A stretch of 64,000 nucleotides of DNA. Origin: Apus apus. Taxonomy: Eukaryota; Chordata; Aves; Apodiformes; Apodidae. Made by a program: the position numbers and the translations under genes. Where the stretch lies: assembly GCF_020740795.1 (NCBI RefSeq), contig NC_067291.1, positions 17,765,780 to 17,829,779 on the forward strand. The letters are read 5' to 3'. Position 1 is the first letter of the stretch. Every line of letters starts with the position of its first letter. Positions 46,801 to 60,600 of the stretch are shown here, piece by piece. Under the pieces are notes generated by a model. That model searched no databases and had not been told where the DNA came from. It was given only the letters and a program-made list of their open reading frames with translations.

Positions 46801-49800
46801 TAATGTCAATGCTCAGTATATTTAAAATATTTGCAAGCACCTTCCCAGGCTTTAAGTGGTAGTAACTGAGAGGTGGACATTAACATATAGTAACTGGCAC
46901 TACATCTGAAAAATCTGATGTTGTCTCATTATCTTACTGAGTCTTCATGGTAAAATATACACCTAAGGATCCTGCAGTGGTTTGGAGCAGGAAAGAGAGA
47001 GAAAGAAGAGAAAAAGGGGATTCTGGAAACTGGTGCTGTAAAAACATGCTACAGAACAGCAGAGAACATACATATCCCCCTCCCTGTGTATTCTTTAATT
47101 AAATAGCCTGAATTCCAGATGAGATGAGCAGATTGAAAGCTGTAACTTTTTCAGTTTGGTATTTTAAGACACTTCTCTTACTCAGCAGTAGGGAGCTGTA
47201 CCCCAAAATACAGCCCAGGTACTTCACAGGTGACACACATTAATGGAATGGAATAATCTACAATGATAGATTGGTACTGAACAAAACTGCAGATAATTAA
47301 TCCATAGACACACCTTTGCTAACCATCAGTGTTTCTTTGAAGGGGCGAAGAGTTAAGGTTCAGAATTCCTATAACCTAAGAACTAGCAACATTACGAGGA
47401 TGCTTTTCTGATAGGTAAGATGTACCTTTGCAGAATTTATTTATTCTGTAAGATCCCATCTCATTGCATGGTAAATGATTTGGTTGGATAGCTGATAATC
47501 TAGCTTTTCCTTGTGTGGGAGAGCAATTATATATAAGCATACAGCAGTAGTGGTATTTTTTAATGTATTATGGGTATAAAATCTGTTTTCTGAAGCCTCA
47601 GTAGAAATCCTTCCTATACTTTATTAGGCAATTTGTATTGCTGGGAAGGAAGAAGAAAAACTTGAGGGCTTAGGGGAAATAAAGCTTTATCACATCTTTG
47701 TATTACTCTTCAAATGAAGCCCTGAAGAACCGTTAGTTTTTCAGGGCAAGCAGGATCTTTGAGCTGAGCATTGATTAAAGCTGCTTCCTGCTAAAGCACT
47801 ACTGTCTCAACTTCCAATTTGCTTTTTGTACTGAAGAGCCAGAGCAGTTGGCACATTCAAACCTACATCTGGAAAAACTTGTATTGAAATGATTTCCCAA
47901 AAGCTATGCTGGAAGCTACCCCTGCAGCTGCTCTTCTAATGCAGAATGGTCAGTTAAAATCAACAGCCCGTGCTAGGGAGACTTCTGGCCTCACTTTTTC
48001 TATCCTGATGCAGACAACTTTTGTGGCTTGGTTTTAGCTTTTAAAGTTCTTCTTGTCAGATGTTTCTACTCAGCATCAGATTAGTTGCTGCAAAGGAACA
48101 GTTTGCTCACCTAATACTGAGATTTTTTCTCCAAAAATTGGTCAATAAATTTCTTCTAATTAGACCAAGACCAACACGTTACTGAGTAGAAGAACAGAAT
48201 TTTCCTGCACAAGGAAAAGATCAGCTTCTGAGCAAAGTAGTGTGGAAAAAAAATAAAAATTGTTCTTTAGTGTTTTGTTGGTTTTTTTTTAAATGAAGTG
48301 AGCCTGAAGTGAGCCATAATATCTCTTAGACTGCTAGAGATGCTTTTGAAATCAAGTAAAAGACTTCATAAAATGAAACAAGCTACTTTTTTTGTCTAGG
48401 AAATCTTTGTAACAAGTGATTGTTCCTTTGAATACTGAGCTTACCCAAGAGGGGAGGTCTAGCTGGCTCATTTCTTGCTTTCTTGTAAGGAAAAAAAAAA
48501 AGTAAATAATTGTATTAATTCCTTAAAGGTAAATGTAACACACCCCAGTTTGTCTTTAATAACTAAGTACATCTTATTTTGCACCATGGTTCAATTAAGA
48601 CTAAATACCATAGCCATGGGTTAAGCTGGTGTTATAAAATCTAAATTGGAGATGTGCTGTTTATTTTATGTGACACCAAATATGGTTTTGCTTACTTACT
48701 GTTAAAAATAGATTAACCTCATTTTAAGCATGGGAATTAATTTTATCTCTGTACATTAACACTAGGGGAAAACAGATATATAAAACTTGTTTTGGTAGCA
48801 TTCCTGAGTGGATAGATTTCTGTGTCAGAACATAAGGTAAAACGTGGTGTTCTGTAATACATGTATTAATTTCCCCTTTTCTGGAAACTTAAAAAGCTAA
48901 TTATTAATATAATTCCACTGAGTTGCTAAATTAAAATAAAATTGCTTAATGTAAAGCAGTTGCTGGTAGGCCATTCAATACACTGATGGCTTCTGATCCC
49001 TCTCATGCTGGCACAAATACCTTTCAGCTTGGGATGTTATTCAGGAGTGTGGGGACTGAAGAATTAGCAATTATATGAACATGGTGTGATTTGCAAAGAA
49101 TGGCTGATGGTTGGGCTCTGATCCCACATCGTTAAATAGTAAGCTAAACATGAACTTCATGCAAGAGAAGATCAAACCCATAGCAATGCAACCTGGTGAC
49201 TCCCTTCTGGGACCTATTTTAAGAAGCGTAAGTCTGAAAATACTGTTTTTGGAAAACAAGCAATGACAACCCCTCTTCTTTTGTCTTGAAGCAGAGCAAG
49301 TATTTTGTGATATAAATAAAACACTTCCTGCTGGGAAGAGCAGAAGGGAGGAACCTCCCATCCTCAGTGCCTGTGAACCACCAGCCAAATTCCCAAGGGC
49401 GCAGGAGGGCTCTGACAGATGGGCTGTCACTTGAGGAAGTTATTGCCCCCAGTTATCTGCCAACAATTAGCTAGCACTGCATCAAGGACAACAGAAGGAG
49501 ACATGTACAAGTTCTTCAGCTTCTGCAGTTCACAGCCATGAGTGTCAGGTTAGACTAAAACAGGTAATGATTCTATTTAAACCACACAGCTGGCCATGAC
49601 CCAAGCAAGTGAACTGTCTTCCATGCTGCTCCAGCAGGAACCTGGCATCTCAGTCCTGTACACTGGTGTTCTGCCTGCTTGTTGCCACAATGCCATGACT
49701 CACAGCAGGGCAAAGTAGGGAAGTCAGCAGCAGCATCTCATGGTGGAGAAGAGTATCTGCCTCCTACTACAGCAAAAGTTTCAGAAGTGATGACAAATGA

Positions 49801-52800
49801 GTTAGATACAGGTTAATATTAGATGGCAGAGCTGCAAAGTGTAACTTTTTCCATGAGTTATAGAGTGCAGGTGCCAGCATCAGATTCTCCAGCAGAATCA
49901 GTCAGCAGCAACTACAAATATGGGATTTGTTTTCACTGCTTGCTTCTGCACTTCCCTTGTTCTGTGGAGGATTTGCATGAGCCAAGTTCCTGTTACCGAA
50001 ATGAAGAGCCCTGGTTCATTACAAAGACTCAGCCAGAGTCAGATCTGCCAGGGTATAAATTGCCCATCTGAAAAGCATTTCATAACACTGCCAGCCCTTA
50101 ACTTAATGGTTGTACCTGCTTAGGTTTCATGTGTGCTGTATTTGTGTGCCCTTTTACCCATCCTGTGCCCCTCTGTCTTCGTTACTTCTGGGCTAAAATC
50201 CCTGCATGTCACTGTTGGAATTCCTGGCCCTTCTTCCAGCAGCACAGTTGCTTTTTTGTGAGTGTAACAGTGAGCAAAACATTTAAGAACTGGTGGTCAG
50301 AGAAGTGAGGAAAACACATGAACTCTTACACAATCTAATTAACTTCAATTTTTGTTATGAATCAAGATGAAAATAAATCCTACTTATTACAAACCACAAA
50401 TCTCTGTATGTGGCCTAATCTTAAAATGCTCTTAGTTAAGACAGGACATGAGTACCTAAAATGGATGTGCAAGATAACAGCAGGGGTGGCCAGCTGAACT
50501 GCTTCATTTTAACACACGGGAGCCATTAAAAAAAAATAATAAGCAAAATTTACTTTCTGGGATTTAAGCAAGATAGGTAATAGTTTCCTGTGCTTCTGCC
50601 AACTTGCTTTTGCAAACTGCTTTAGCCAAAGTCTGTTGAATAGAGTGGAGATCTTGCCATTGTCTTCCATGAGTTTAAGTTTGGTACTGTAATTATTACC
50701 CTTAACTGTCATCCAAATGTATTTGTCAGAGCTTTTGTCTGTAAGGCCTGTTGATTCCCGGTGCTAATACTTGCAAAATACAGAATGTGGAAAAGTGCAG
50801 CTAAGGTTTCTATCAATAACAATGAAAGAAGCAAATTGAGGCTAACAGTTGTGAAAATTTTCCACTGGGCAAGTACAGTGAAAATCTGCACAATGTAGAT
50901 TCCAAAGCACCAAGGTTTAGCAAACTAGTCCTGAGGCACTGCAAACACCCTTCCTAACAGTCATAACCTGGTGTCAGCACTAGCTAAGCAATTTAACTAA
51001 TTTGGTGGGAGGAAGACAACCAGATTATTACCTGTATTTCTCTTCGTCTTCCCTTTCTTCATTGCTGAGTAGAAAATTATAGTATTCTATGGAAAGACTA
51101 GCAAAAAAATACTCCTTAGATACTGCCATGGGTGAGCTCCCTTAACAAGCAAAAATGAGCATGTTGTTGTAATGACCTTGGTGGGGTTTGTTTTGAGGCT
51201 GTAAGAAACAGACAGGAACAAGACTGAATTTAAAACATTATATTCTATATTACCTTCAGCTTCCTTCAAAGACTTCTGGAAGTATCTTGCAGCCACCTAA
51301 ACAAAAGCTAAATGCAGTTCCTTGAATTCTATAAAAATGCATCCATTATTAATTATATAAAATACCACATTTCATCTTTATTATTTTTATTTATTAAGAT
51401 AACACATTTTTAATGCTAAAATAGTTTTTTTTCCCCAATCATTTTTCAACAAACTTGTAGTAAAAACAAACAAGCTAATTACAATAATCTGATTTCTAAT
51501 TTTACTTTGAATTGTTTGAATTTTACTGAATTTTAGTTGAATTGTAAAATTATACTTGAATTATTAATTCAAATGTTGTTTTCAACCAGATTTGCTAGGA
51601 ATCTGAATGTAACATCTTGTAGATCTTTATTACAGTGAAAAATAAATGATTTGCTGGTGTTCAGTATATATTACCTATTTCAATGGAAAAAAAACCCCTC
51701 AGGTTTAGCTTTTAATAATAAATCTATAGAACAGTAAGAGGAAAAATTTACTAATTACTTATTGAAGAATTTCTGAGTGTTGAATTATTTCATTAGTTCA
51801 AGGTGATAATGCAGAATTCTTTATTTTTACTAGAATTTTTTTGTCATGCTTCTTGAAAATGAGCTCAGGATAAAGAACACAGAGTTACTGATTTCTTAAT
51901 CTTGGGTAAAAGAATCAATGAAATAAATTCTTCAGGTTTTCACTGTCCCATGAAAGATCATGCTTCAGAATTTTTCCTTTCTGCTGTGCTGTCCCTGCAC
52001 CCTCAAAATTGTGGCCTATGTTATGTTTTCTCTGGTATGATAAATGCTTTCAGCACACTTTGAACAAGCTTTGTATTTGCTTCCAGGGGAGGTTTAGGGC
52101 AGCAGTTGGTAATGACTGATCTTGGACACTTTGACAGGTATGTGTAACTTTTGCACTTTGTTTGCAAAACAGGCCTGAGGGAGTTAGATGTCTAAATTAA
52201 ATTCAGTTGGACTGATTAGGACAATGACCAGCTGAACGAAAATCCTCGTGATAGACAATAGGTCTGTGCAAAAATAACACTTAGTAATGCAAAAAATGTA
52301 CAACTATTTCTTTTTTTTCAGCAGCATGGCATTATAATTGATTTATGAATGCCAATATAGGACTGGAAGACTGGGATAATATTTTAAGTGAACTTGCAAA
52401 AATCAATACACTGAAAGTGAAGCTGCTGTAGTGTCAGAAACACTGAGCTGTTTAGATTTGGAGATGATATAAGCACTTCCTATGAAAATACTATACATTT
52501 GTTGAATTAAATATATATAATGTATTTTATTAAGTGACAAGCAAATAATTTATAGCTGGTTCTTTCATGAAAAAGAATTTGTTTTTCTTGCTTGACTTTC
52601 AATGGTAGGGATTAAATGTTGAAAACCAATGACATTCAGCATGATCCATTTTAAACCTCTGATCATTGCCTCAAAGGAGTGTATTATACAAGGCATTTCT
52701 GGACAGGTGTGAACAAGAATTTGGGTTCTATTCCCATATCCTTCCTTGCTTTTAATGAGCATTCTTAACAAAATCACATGAGTATTCTGAATCCCAGTTT

Positions 52801-55800
52801 AATCATCTTTCAAATGAATTTAAAAAACGCCCACAGGCTTAATGAGGCATAGTAGTATTAAGAAAATATTTTGAGATCATATAAGAGGTGCCATAAAATT
52901 GTGATACCATCATTTATACCATAAATTGTAATGTGTTTTGCATAGCATAAAGGATGATGTATACAAGCATGAAATACAAATTGGGAAAGTTTACAGCAGT
53001 TAGAAATTATTCCAGAATAACTGAGAACATGGCCCAAATCAGCTGTTGAAATTTAGTACAATTAGCCTGGTACTGAACTGTGACAATTGCAACATGGGGA
53101 AGAAGAGCAGAGTTAGAGATGCCTCTGTGCCTGGTGCCTGAGGTGTTGTGCAGACTCTGTATTCAGATGCTCTTTAAAGAGCACAGTCTGGAAGGGGCTC
53201 AAGCATTGAAAAGCAAAGAGGGAAACAATTCCAAACAAGGCTGCCTGAGTGCAGCTCTGTTGTTGGTATCACCCTTTGAAGGTTTACACTGAAGTGCTCT
53301 TTGTCTTACGAGCTACTTCAGATTCATATCATTTATGGAAAGAGCTATAAACAAAAGGCAAATGTCTTGGATGCTTTTCAGTGCTGAGAAGTGTTATTTT
53401 AAAAGTCTGACACCAGCTGACACTGGCCACCCTGGTAAGGCCAGTCTGCCTCAGGTTATCATCCTTTTGCAGGCCAGCATAGTTGAAAAGAGCTACAAGA
53501 TTGTTATTTGTTGACTTCCCCTCTCCACATCAGCTGTGCATCTAGAAGAGTTGTAAGGAGAAACGGACCAAAACGTTTCTGAGAGAGCTGTTTCTGCAGC
53601 CATCTGAACCAGTATGAGCAGTTACCCAATACAGCCTGTGAAACTTGGAACTGGGAGAAAATGTACTTGTATTCTAAAGGCTTAGGGAAGATGATAATTG
53701 GTGGCCTCTGTCTTTGGAGTATTAGGATGTCTAATTAAAATAGTCGTCGTTAAAAGATGAGAACCTTGGTAAGTGACCTCAGAATGGTCATCTCTGCCCT
53801 TCTTGAGTGCAGATAGAAAGCCACCACAAGCACATACAAGCATTAAAACTTCTTTTGAAATTAACTGAAATTTAGGATGGGTGAAACTGCCATTCTACCT
53901 AAATGTGCACTATCAATTTCAGTGCAATTCAATTAACTTTCAAAAGTCCTGAATATTCTGAGAGCTGATTTATCTGTGTGATCCCCTCTCATCAGCAATG
54001 TTAATTAAGGAAGTCAGGACATTCTTTTTAATATCATCTACAGCTGGCTGTCTTGGAATTAACAATAAAAGTCTTTGCAAGAAGTTCTCACCTCTGGGAA
54101 CGATTGTCCATGGAACTTCTGTGCTTCAGGATGTAGTCCAAAACATTTTTAATTTTTTTCACTCTCTTTCTTCAGTCAGCCTCACAAGAGAAGGATGATC
54201 TGGCTGTAGAAATTTTCTGGCTGCACTAAGACTAGTGGCTTTCTTACCCTTTTAAGGAAGTTCTCTCTGTCATCTCTCAGATTTGTAAATAGCTCCAGGA
54301 AATTAAAGCACTTAAAAATCTCAAGTGGACAATTTACATGTACAGTTGCTGTTTGCTGGGAAAAGAGCTGCCCAGTAACCTGTGGCTAGAATTTATATGG
54401 TATTGCAGTCACCAAATATTGCCAACCTTATCAGCTGCACTGGTGAGTGCCATTTAAAAATGTGTGTCACTGTCCCTGCCCTGGAGATTCAGTGAAGCTA
54501 TACAGTCCCATCAGTGATACAGCTCCAACCCAAGGTTTATTTGATAGTCTGCAACAGAAAATTGGGTGTGAGAAAAGCTGTTCCACTGACTTCAAGCTTG
54601 GGGCTGAAATAAGTCTATAGTCTCCTGATGGAATCAAAACTCTTCTCTGCTGCAGTGCTCAGCAAAAAAATAAGAATGTTGCTGTGTTTCTTCCTAAGTT
54701 ATTGAAGCAAGAAGGCAAAATGCCTAATAATCCAAATGCTAAGTCAAAATAAGAAAGCAAATACACAGAAAAGCACAAGGCAAACAATATGGTTTGTTGG
54801 CTAAAATACTGGTAGAATTCATGTAAACTTAGATATGATAGTTTGTTTTTCTGAGTATATTTCTACTTCTGTAATTTCACTGGAATTAATAACCAAGTCT
54901 TTTGAAGGCAACATCTTCATTGAGGGATGGGAAAGAAGAGAAGTCCAAGGGATCTGAAAACAGTGGGGAACAGGGCTCAGTGTTATGAACTAAATGCTAG
55001 AAGTTTGCTTATGTCCATCATGTGGGCTGGGAAAGTCAAATAGTGCTGGAAAGGGTTTTTATTTCCCTTCCATTTATTTTCCCTTTACAAACTTGCCATC
55101 CACAAATCTTTCATGGTCTTCCTGTCTCTGGTCACTTGAAACAGCCTTTTAAAATATACATGAAACTACTTTGCCAGCAGCACTTTTATAAACCAAGGAA
55201 ATACTAAACATGAATCATGATGTGGAAATCTTCTCCCCACACATGGCATTTACTGACCTGCTTCAACTGGAGAGCTAGTGCATGGAGGAAGGTTAAAGGA
55301 TAGGGGCCCATCTTTATCTTGAGCATCACAAAGTCCTCTCCCCCTGCTGGATGGAGGAAGAGGCAAGGAAGATTAAGAGTAAGGAAAAGTTGGAGGTTGT
55401 ATTAAAATTTGTTTAGTAAATGGAGAAGTGGAAGAAGCGAGGAAGCCATTGCACAGGTTATTAATGAATGTGAAAAGCATCATAAACAAACAAGCTAAGT
55501 GAGTAAAGCCTCTCTGGTAACCACAACAGTGGCTGGGATATCTGCATGGGGGGGCCTCACAGATTGATTTTATCAACTGTCCAGACCTGCCAAGTGTCAT
55601 TTCCTTACAGTGGTGGAAGTAACAACTAGGGGTGCAGAGTGAGAAACTTGTTCAACAGTCAAAACATTATTGTGTTGTCAGTATTGTCTTGGTCACAATT
55701 CTAAAACAGCACATTTTGAGCTGCTATATAGAAAAATAACTCTTAGCCAGCCTGAGAACACCTTCCAAATCTGCCAGATTCTAAAGTACTTTTAAACTAG

Positions 55801-56855
55801 TATACAAACTGTGTACAAATACTTTTCTTCCAATATTGAAACTAAACTGTTTAACAGTGCCCAAGAATGCTGCATTACAATTCCCAACAAAGACTGGAAA
55901 ATAAAACCATCTTCTTGAAGAAGGGGAAGGAATGCTCTAATGTATCTTAACATGGAGCCACAATAATAAAATTTAACAGAGCACCATGCAACAGAAGCTC
56001 ACAGCTAGTTCTCTGCAAGATGCTGCTTCTGACTGAATAGGGCAGCCTATCATGGCATAACTCCCATCCCTACTGAACAAGGAAATTCCTCTTTTCATGC
56101 TATAACTTCTAAGGTTTTTGGACTCCTTCTATCAGGTATTGATCAAACTCAAACACTTTATGACAGCAGCAGAGGTCAGAACACCAAGACTCATCAAAGC
56201 ACTTATGTTGTGATGCTTTTATCTACTTAACTTTGCTCATTTCACATTTAGCTCTTATTTTTCAATGTTCCTGTTGTGCATTGATCCTTGACTTCATCTT
56301 CCAGCAAGGAGAAGTATCTTTAGTAGTTGTTTCATGTTGTTTCAGTACAGTCCTTTCCCTAAGGAACTGAAGGAAAAGGATTGGATGTTTTTCAAACACA
56401 AGGGCTTTGCCATTCACCCTGTATTGCTTTGAAAATCATGTGAAGAGGTCAGGGAACACCTGCAAATGAAAGAAGGGAAAAATTATGTGCTTAACTGACA
56501 GAGTTTTCCCTGCATCATGGATGGCCAAGTCATTGAGAGCTGAGCCCCCTCTTCAGCAAAATAAAACTTATCCTGTCATCAACCCATACAAACTTGACAC
56601 ATGCTGTTAAATGCTGTACCCCATAAATCTTCCATGGAAGTGTGCTTCTCCATTTCATAATATCCCAACACATTATCAGCTTCCTCTCTTTTTTCCACTT
56701 ACTGAAGGGTATATTAAGACTATTTAGACTGATTTTTAAAAAAAACATAAAATAGAACCCAAACTGTGGTGTATTTATTGACCTGTTTTCCAAATCCATA
56801 CTAATCTCTTTCTCATCTCTCTGGCTATCTCAAGCTAGAATAAGGAAATGCACAC

Positions 56856-56860
<5 letters not shown>

Positions 56861-56895
<35 letters not shown>
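56861..56895 (+). repeat. Poly(A) tract of 35 bases
   Basis: An uninterrupted A35 run, far longer than the other homopolymers in the window. It may be the tail of an old retro-inserted sequence, but I see no recognisable source sequence upstream and no clear target-site duplication. Confidence 0.9.
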
Positions 56896-56897
<2 letters not shown>

Positions 56898-57637
56898 CAA
56901 AAAGATAGCTGTTTGGGTGTAATGGATATAGGCAAGACAACAAAATCCAAACCAAAACAGGTTTCATCTAAGCTATATGCATTTTTTCACACACAAAGGA
57001 GCTGTACTCCTTTGTAATCTGTTTTGGTAGGCCTAGGTCTAGAGTCCCTCAGTAGAGGATTGCTGGCTAAGTATATCAATCTGTATTTAAAAAACTTGAA
57101 CTCGCTGAGCACGACTTCAGTGCTAAAAGCACTAGGTCACTAAAAAGGTTTAATAGACCTAATTACTTGATTGTCCCAGAATTATGGGGTATTAATCCCT
57201 GGAAAAGAGTCTAAGACACATGACTCTTTTTTTCTATGCCACTAGTAAAAAAATGAAAAATAGTTTCAGTGTGAGGGTCTAGTTAAGTCAGCTGAAGTTC
57301 CTCCGAGTCTCCATTTCTGATTTTGAATGGAGGCTAAATTAGCTCCTTTTGTCAGAATGTGTTAACTTGCTCCAGACATACAGTCCAGAATAGCTCCCTA
57401 GAAGCAGAGCTGGTGCCAGACACAATGACATATTTTCCAGAACACTCCTTATATCAAGGAAAATAGGAGTTGATAGCTTGTATGATGCCATGGTTTTATA
57501 ATCTGGGAAGGTCTTTATCAATGTTGTATTGTAAATGTGACAAAACCAGGAAGGAGGCAAGGACTCCAAGTACAGATGCTAAGCAATCACTGCAGGGCTG
57601 TTAATTCACAACTACTTAAGAGCCTCCTCAAGCCCTT

Positions 57638-57660
57638 TTATTATTATTATTATTATTATT
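57638..57660. repeat. (ATT)n microsatellite
   Basis: About eight perfect ATT/TTA units. Confidence 0.9.
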
Positions 57661-60600
57661 GAGTTTTCTTACCTGTTTTGGCTCAAATTTTAACAGACTT
57701 CTTGGTAACAAAGTGCTCAGGAATTCACATGAACAATTTCTGAGGGGATACACAGTGCATAACAAGAAATCAAGTATCTTTGGCTCTTCTGTTTTGCTCT
57801 TGAAAACTAGCAGTTCCACATTTAGGTCTCCCCAACACGCAGGACCTCTAGGCATATATTGAAGCTATTCCTAGTGTGCCCAATGAAGAGAAAGGTCAGA
57901 CCCAGCAGTAACCAGAGGAATGGTTTATGTGAAAAGGAGAAACCCTGCAAGCTCTCCAACAGCAGATCTCCTGCTGGTCTCAGAAGCAGAAGATTTCTAT
58001 ATCTGACTTCACTATAACAGGCTCCACAATATGCTTGCATAAATCAAAGAGCTGTGTATACACCACGCTTCCCCCCTTCACTATTTATATTCACTTGAAA
58101 AGAAATACAGCTCACCACCTGGCTTGTTTCTATCACAATGTAACAGGCTGCAGAGTTAGGACCCTTCTGAAATGAATGGCAGGATAAAATTACAAAAATG
58201 GTCACTCTTACACAACAAGGGTATTTGGCACCTCACTTGGAACTTTTCCATAAGAAGTGCAAACATCTCATAAATATATGGAAATATGTTATTTCAAGCA
58301 TGTGTATTATGTGTAACTAAAAATCAAGTGCAGCACACTTCCATTTCAAGCTTACATGTACTAAAATTATAGAACTGTGGATGTGAGTATAAGAATTTAA
58401 TAATTTATCAAACTTTTAAAGTAAGTTCATAGGAACAACGGAGCTTTACTGACCACAAGGATTCTCTCTCCAAAATATTACTTTGCTCTGACACATGGAA
58501 GAGGATGGGACTTCTCCCTCAGAAAAACAAATGGCTAAGAGAGGAGAAAGAAAATTATATTAGTCAGCAACAGTCATATCAGATTAAAGACTTGGTTTCT
58601 GAAAGTAGGAACAGCTTCAGAATAAGCTTAAGCCCTCTGTTCTCAGGTGAATGAATAACAACTTTTGCTCTGATTAGATCAAATGAATCGTTAGAAATAT
58701 TCAGGACAATTATTGTAAACTCAGCAAATCTGTGGGTTGAAGGGAAGTTGAAGATGAAGATGAAGAGAAAGCAGATCTTAAGCTAGGCAGAAAGACAGAG
58801 AAATACCCACCACAGCCTCAATGGCAGCAGAGGGCAGTAGTAAAAAAATAATATTATTGAGGTCATATAAAAATAGACCAAAGAACATTTCATGCCATTT
58901 GTAGCTTCAAACTAAGAAACATCCATGTGCTGCCTAAATGTGTTATTTAAGTCTTACTACTTTTCTGGTTTAAAGTGAAGCAAGACTTGATATAATATTC
59001 TAAGTCACTTTAACCAAATTCAGTCAACTTTAATGAGTTTCATGAAGTAAATTCCAAAAAACAAAGTTTTATTCACTAATGTGTTTGTGACATACAGCAA
59101 TGTTGATAGAATTGAAATCCTTTTGAAAGCCTTGATTGTCTTGTCAGTGGGAAGTGACACAAAGTGCCTCCATCTCAGCTACGTGCACATTTAGCACTAG
59201 TCCTTAAAGGACTAGTAGGTGAACAAGCCCTGGAGAGCTGTGGTGACCACCTCTGTGGTGATCCCATCCTGAGACTTCCTGATGGAGCAGAGGCAGAAAT
59301 GTTGATTCTGCCTATTGTTGTATTTGCTTAGCACATTAACAGAGGAATCTGGTTTCTGGGGCAGCCAGTGATGCATTGTTCTTTCTCCAATGGAGACAAA
59401 TCAAATCAGTGGGAATTCAGAATGAGCAGAGACTGCATGATCATGGCCAAAATCCACTGCTTGCTTATTCTGTGTTAGGGTTGTTCCATTCAAGTTGCAG
59501 TTTGTCCAAATTGCTGGTACTTCCCATTACTTCTTAGGAATCTATTCCACAACATAATCAATGTGATTACCAGGAAATTTTCCTAAAAAAACCCCAAAAA
59601 AGTTCTGCCCAAAATAGCAACAGACTGATTTAAAAGCTATTTTGAGCAAAGCTGATTTGAACCATACGAGGCAGTACAAGTAACTTTCTCTCAAATTAGC
59701 TTTTCCATTAGCATTACTGTGCCACTGAGAAAGGAGTCAGTTAAAGTTGAACAAATACAGTAACAAACTGAGAATAAAAAGGCTTAAGCCAAAGGTGGAT
59801 GATGTCTGAACATTAAATACTGGCGTGTAGGCACTTGGCATCCTGGAGCTCCATCTGCCTTCCAGTTTTTGGTACTGCTGCTGAAGCCAGAGTTGCAAGT
59901 GAAAGGTTTACAGAACCGAATCTATCAGTGATGTGATGAGCCACTGTAACTTTATTCCACTAAAAAAAGACAGCTTTGTCACTACACCATCATTACTAAC
60001 TGGAAGTTAGGAAAGACTTCCTAAGAAGAGCCAGGACTTTCTGGAGAATGGATTCTTTCTCCATCAGTAAACCCAGAGCATTTTAAGAAGTTTATTTCTT
60101 CCTGATAGGAGAAAAATCAGTGAATGTATGTGTCATGCAAAAAACCCTTCTGTGGAAAGAGCAGACCCTAAATTATTGAAATTTATACCAACTGAGATCT
60201 TGTATCACTGTGTATAAGAAGATGTACATACTGAAAAAGGATTATGTAAGATGGTATAAGGTGAAAATGAGGATAAGTAGAATTAACATATTTGAAATTC
60301 TAGAAGAAAGAATGTAATCTGAAAAAATCCTTAGTAGTGACAGTCACACCATGGCATATATTGTCCCTCTACTAAAGCAGCAAAGTATGCTCCTTAAAAT
60401 CTCAGTTTGCTGAGTGATGAAGACACATGGGCCTCAGCTCTTGTCGGAAGGAATATGTATGTCAGTAGTCCTGAGAGATGAAGGGAAAAGACTCCCTTAG
60501 TGTATGCAGGAGCAGAAAAATGAAATTGTGTACTCAACTTCATGGGAACTTTCAAAATTCTAGGTGATGTAAATTTTCTGGGGAGATGCAGAAGAACAGC

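Noticed and set aside
49224-49346. Minus-strand acceptor with long pyrimidine tract followed by an open frame (QEVFYLYHKILALL...)
   Set aside because: Two frames are open after the acceptor, no good donor follows, and neither translation resembles a known protein.
53080-53292. 70-codon + strand open frame
   Set aside because: Short, no splice support, no family match; considered for a transposon fragment but nothing recognisable.
58530-58800. Minus-strand acceptor-like sites with strong pyrimidine tracts near 58.53 and 58.79 kb
   Set aside because: Downstream open stretches do not end in convincing donors and do not resemble TTC23 or any other protein I know.
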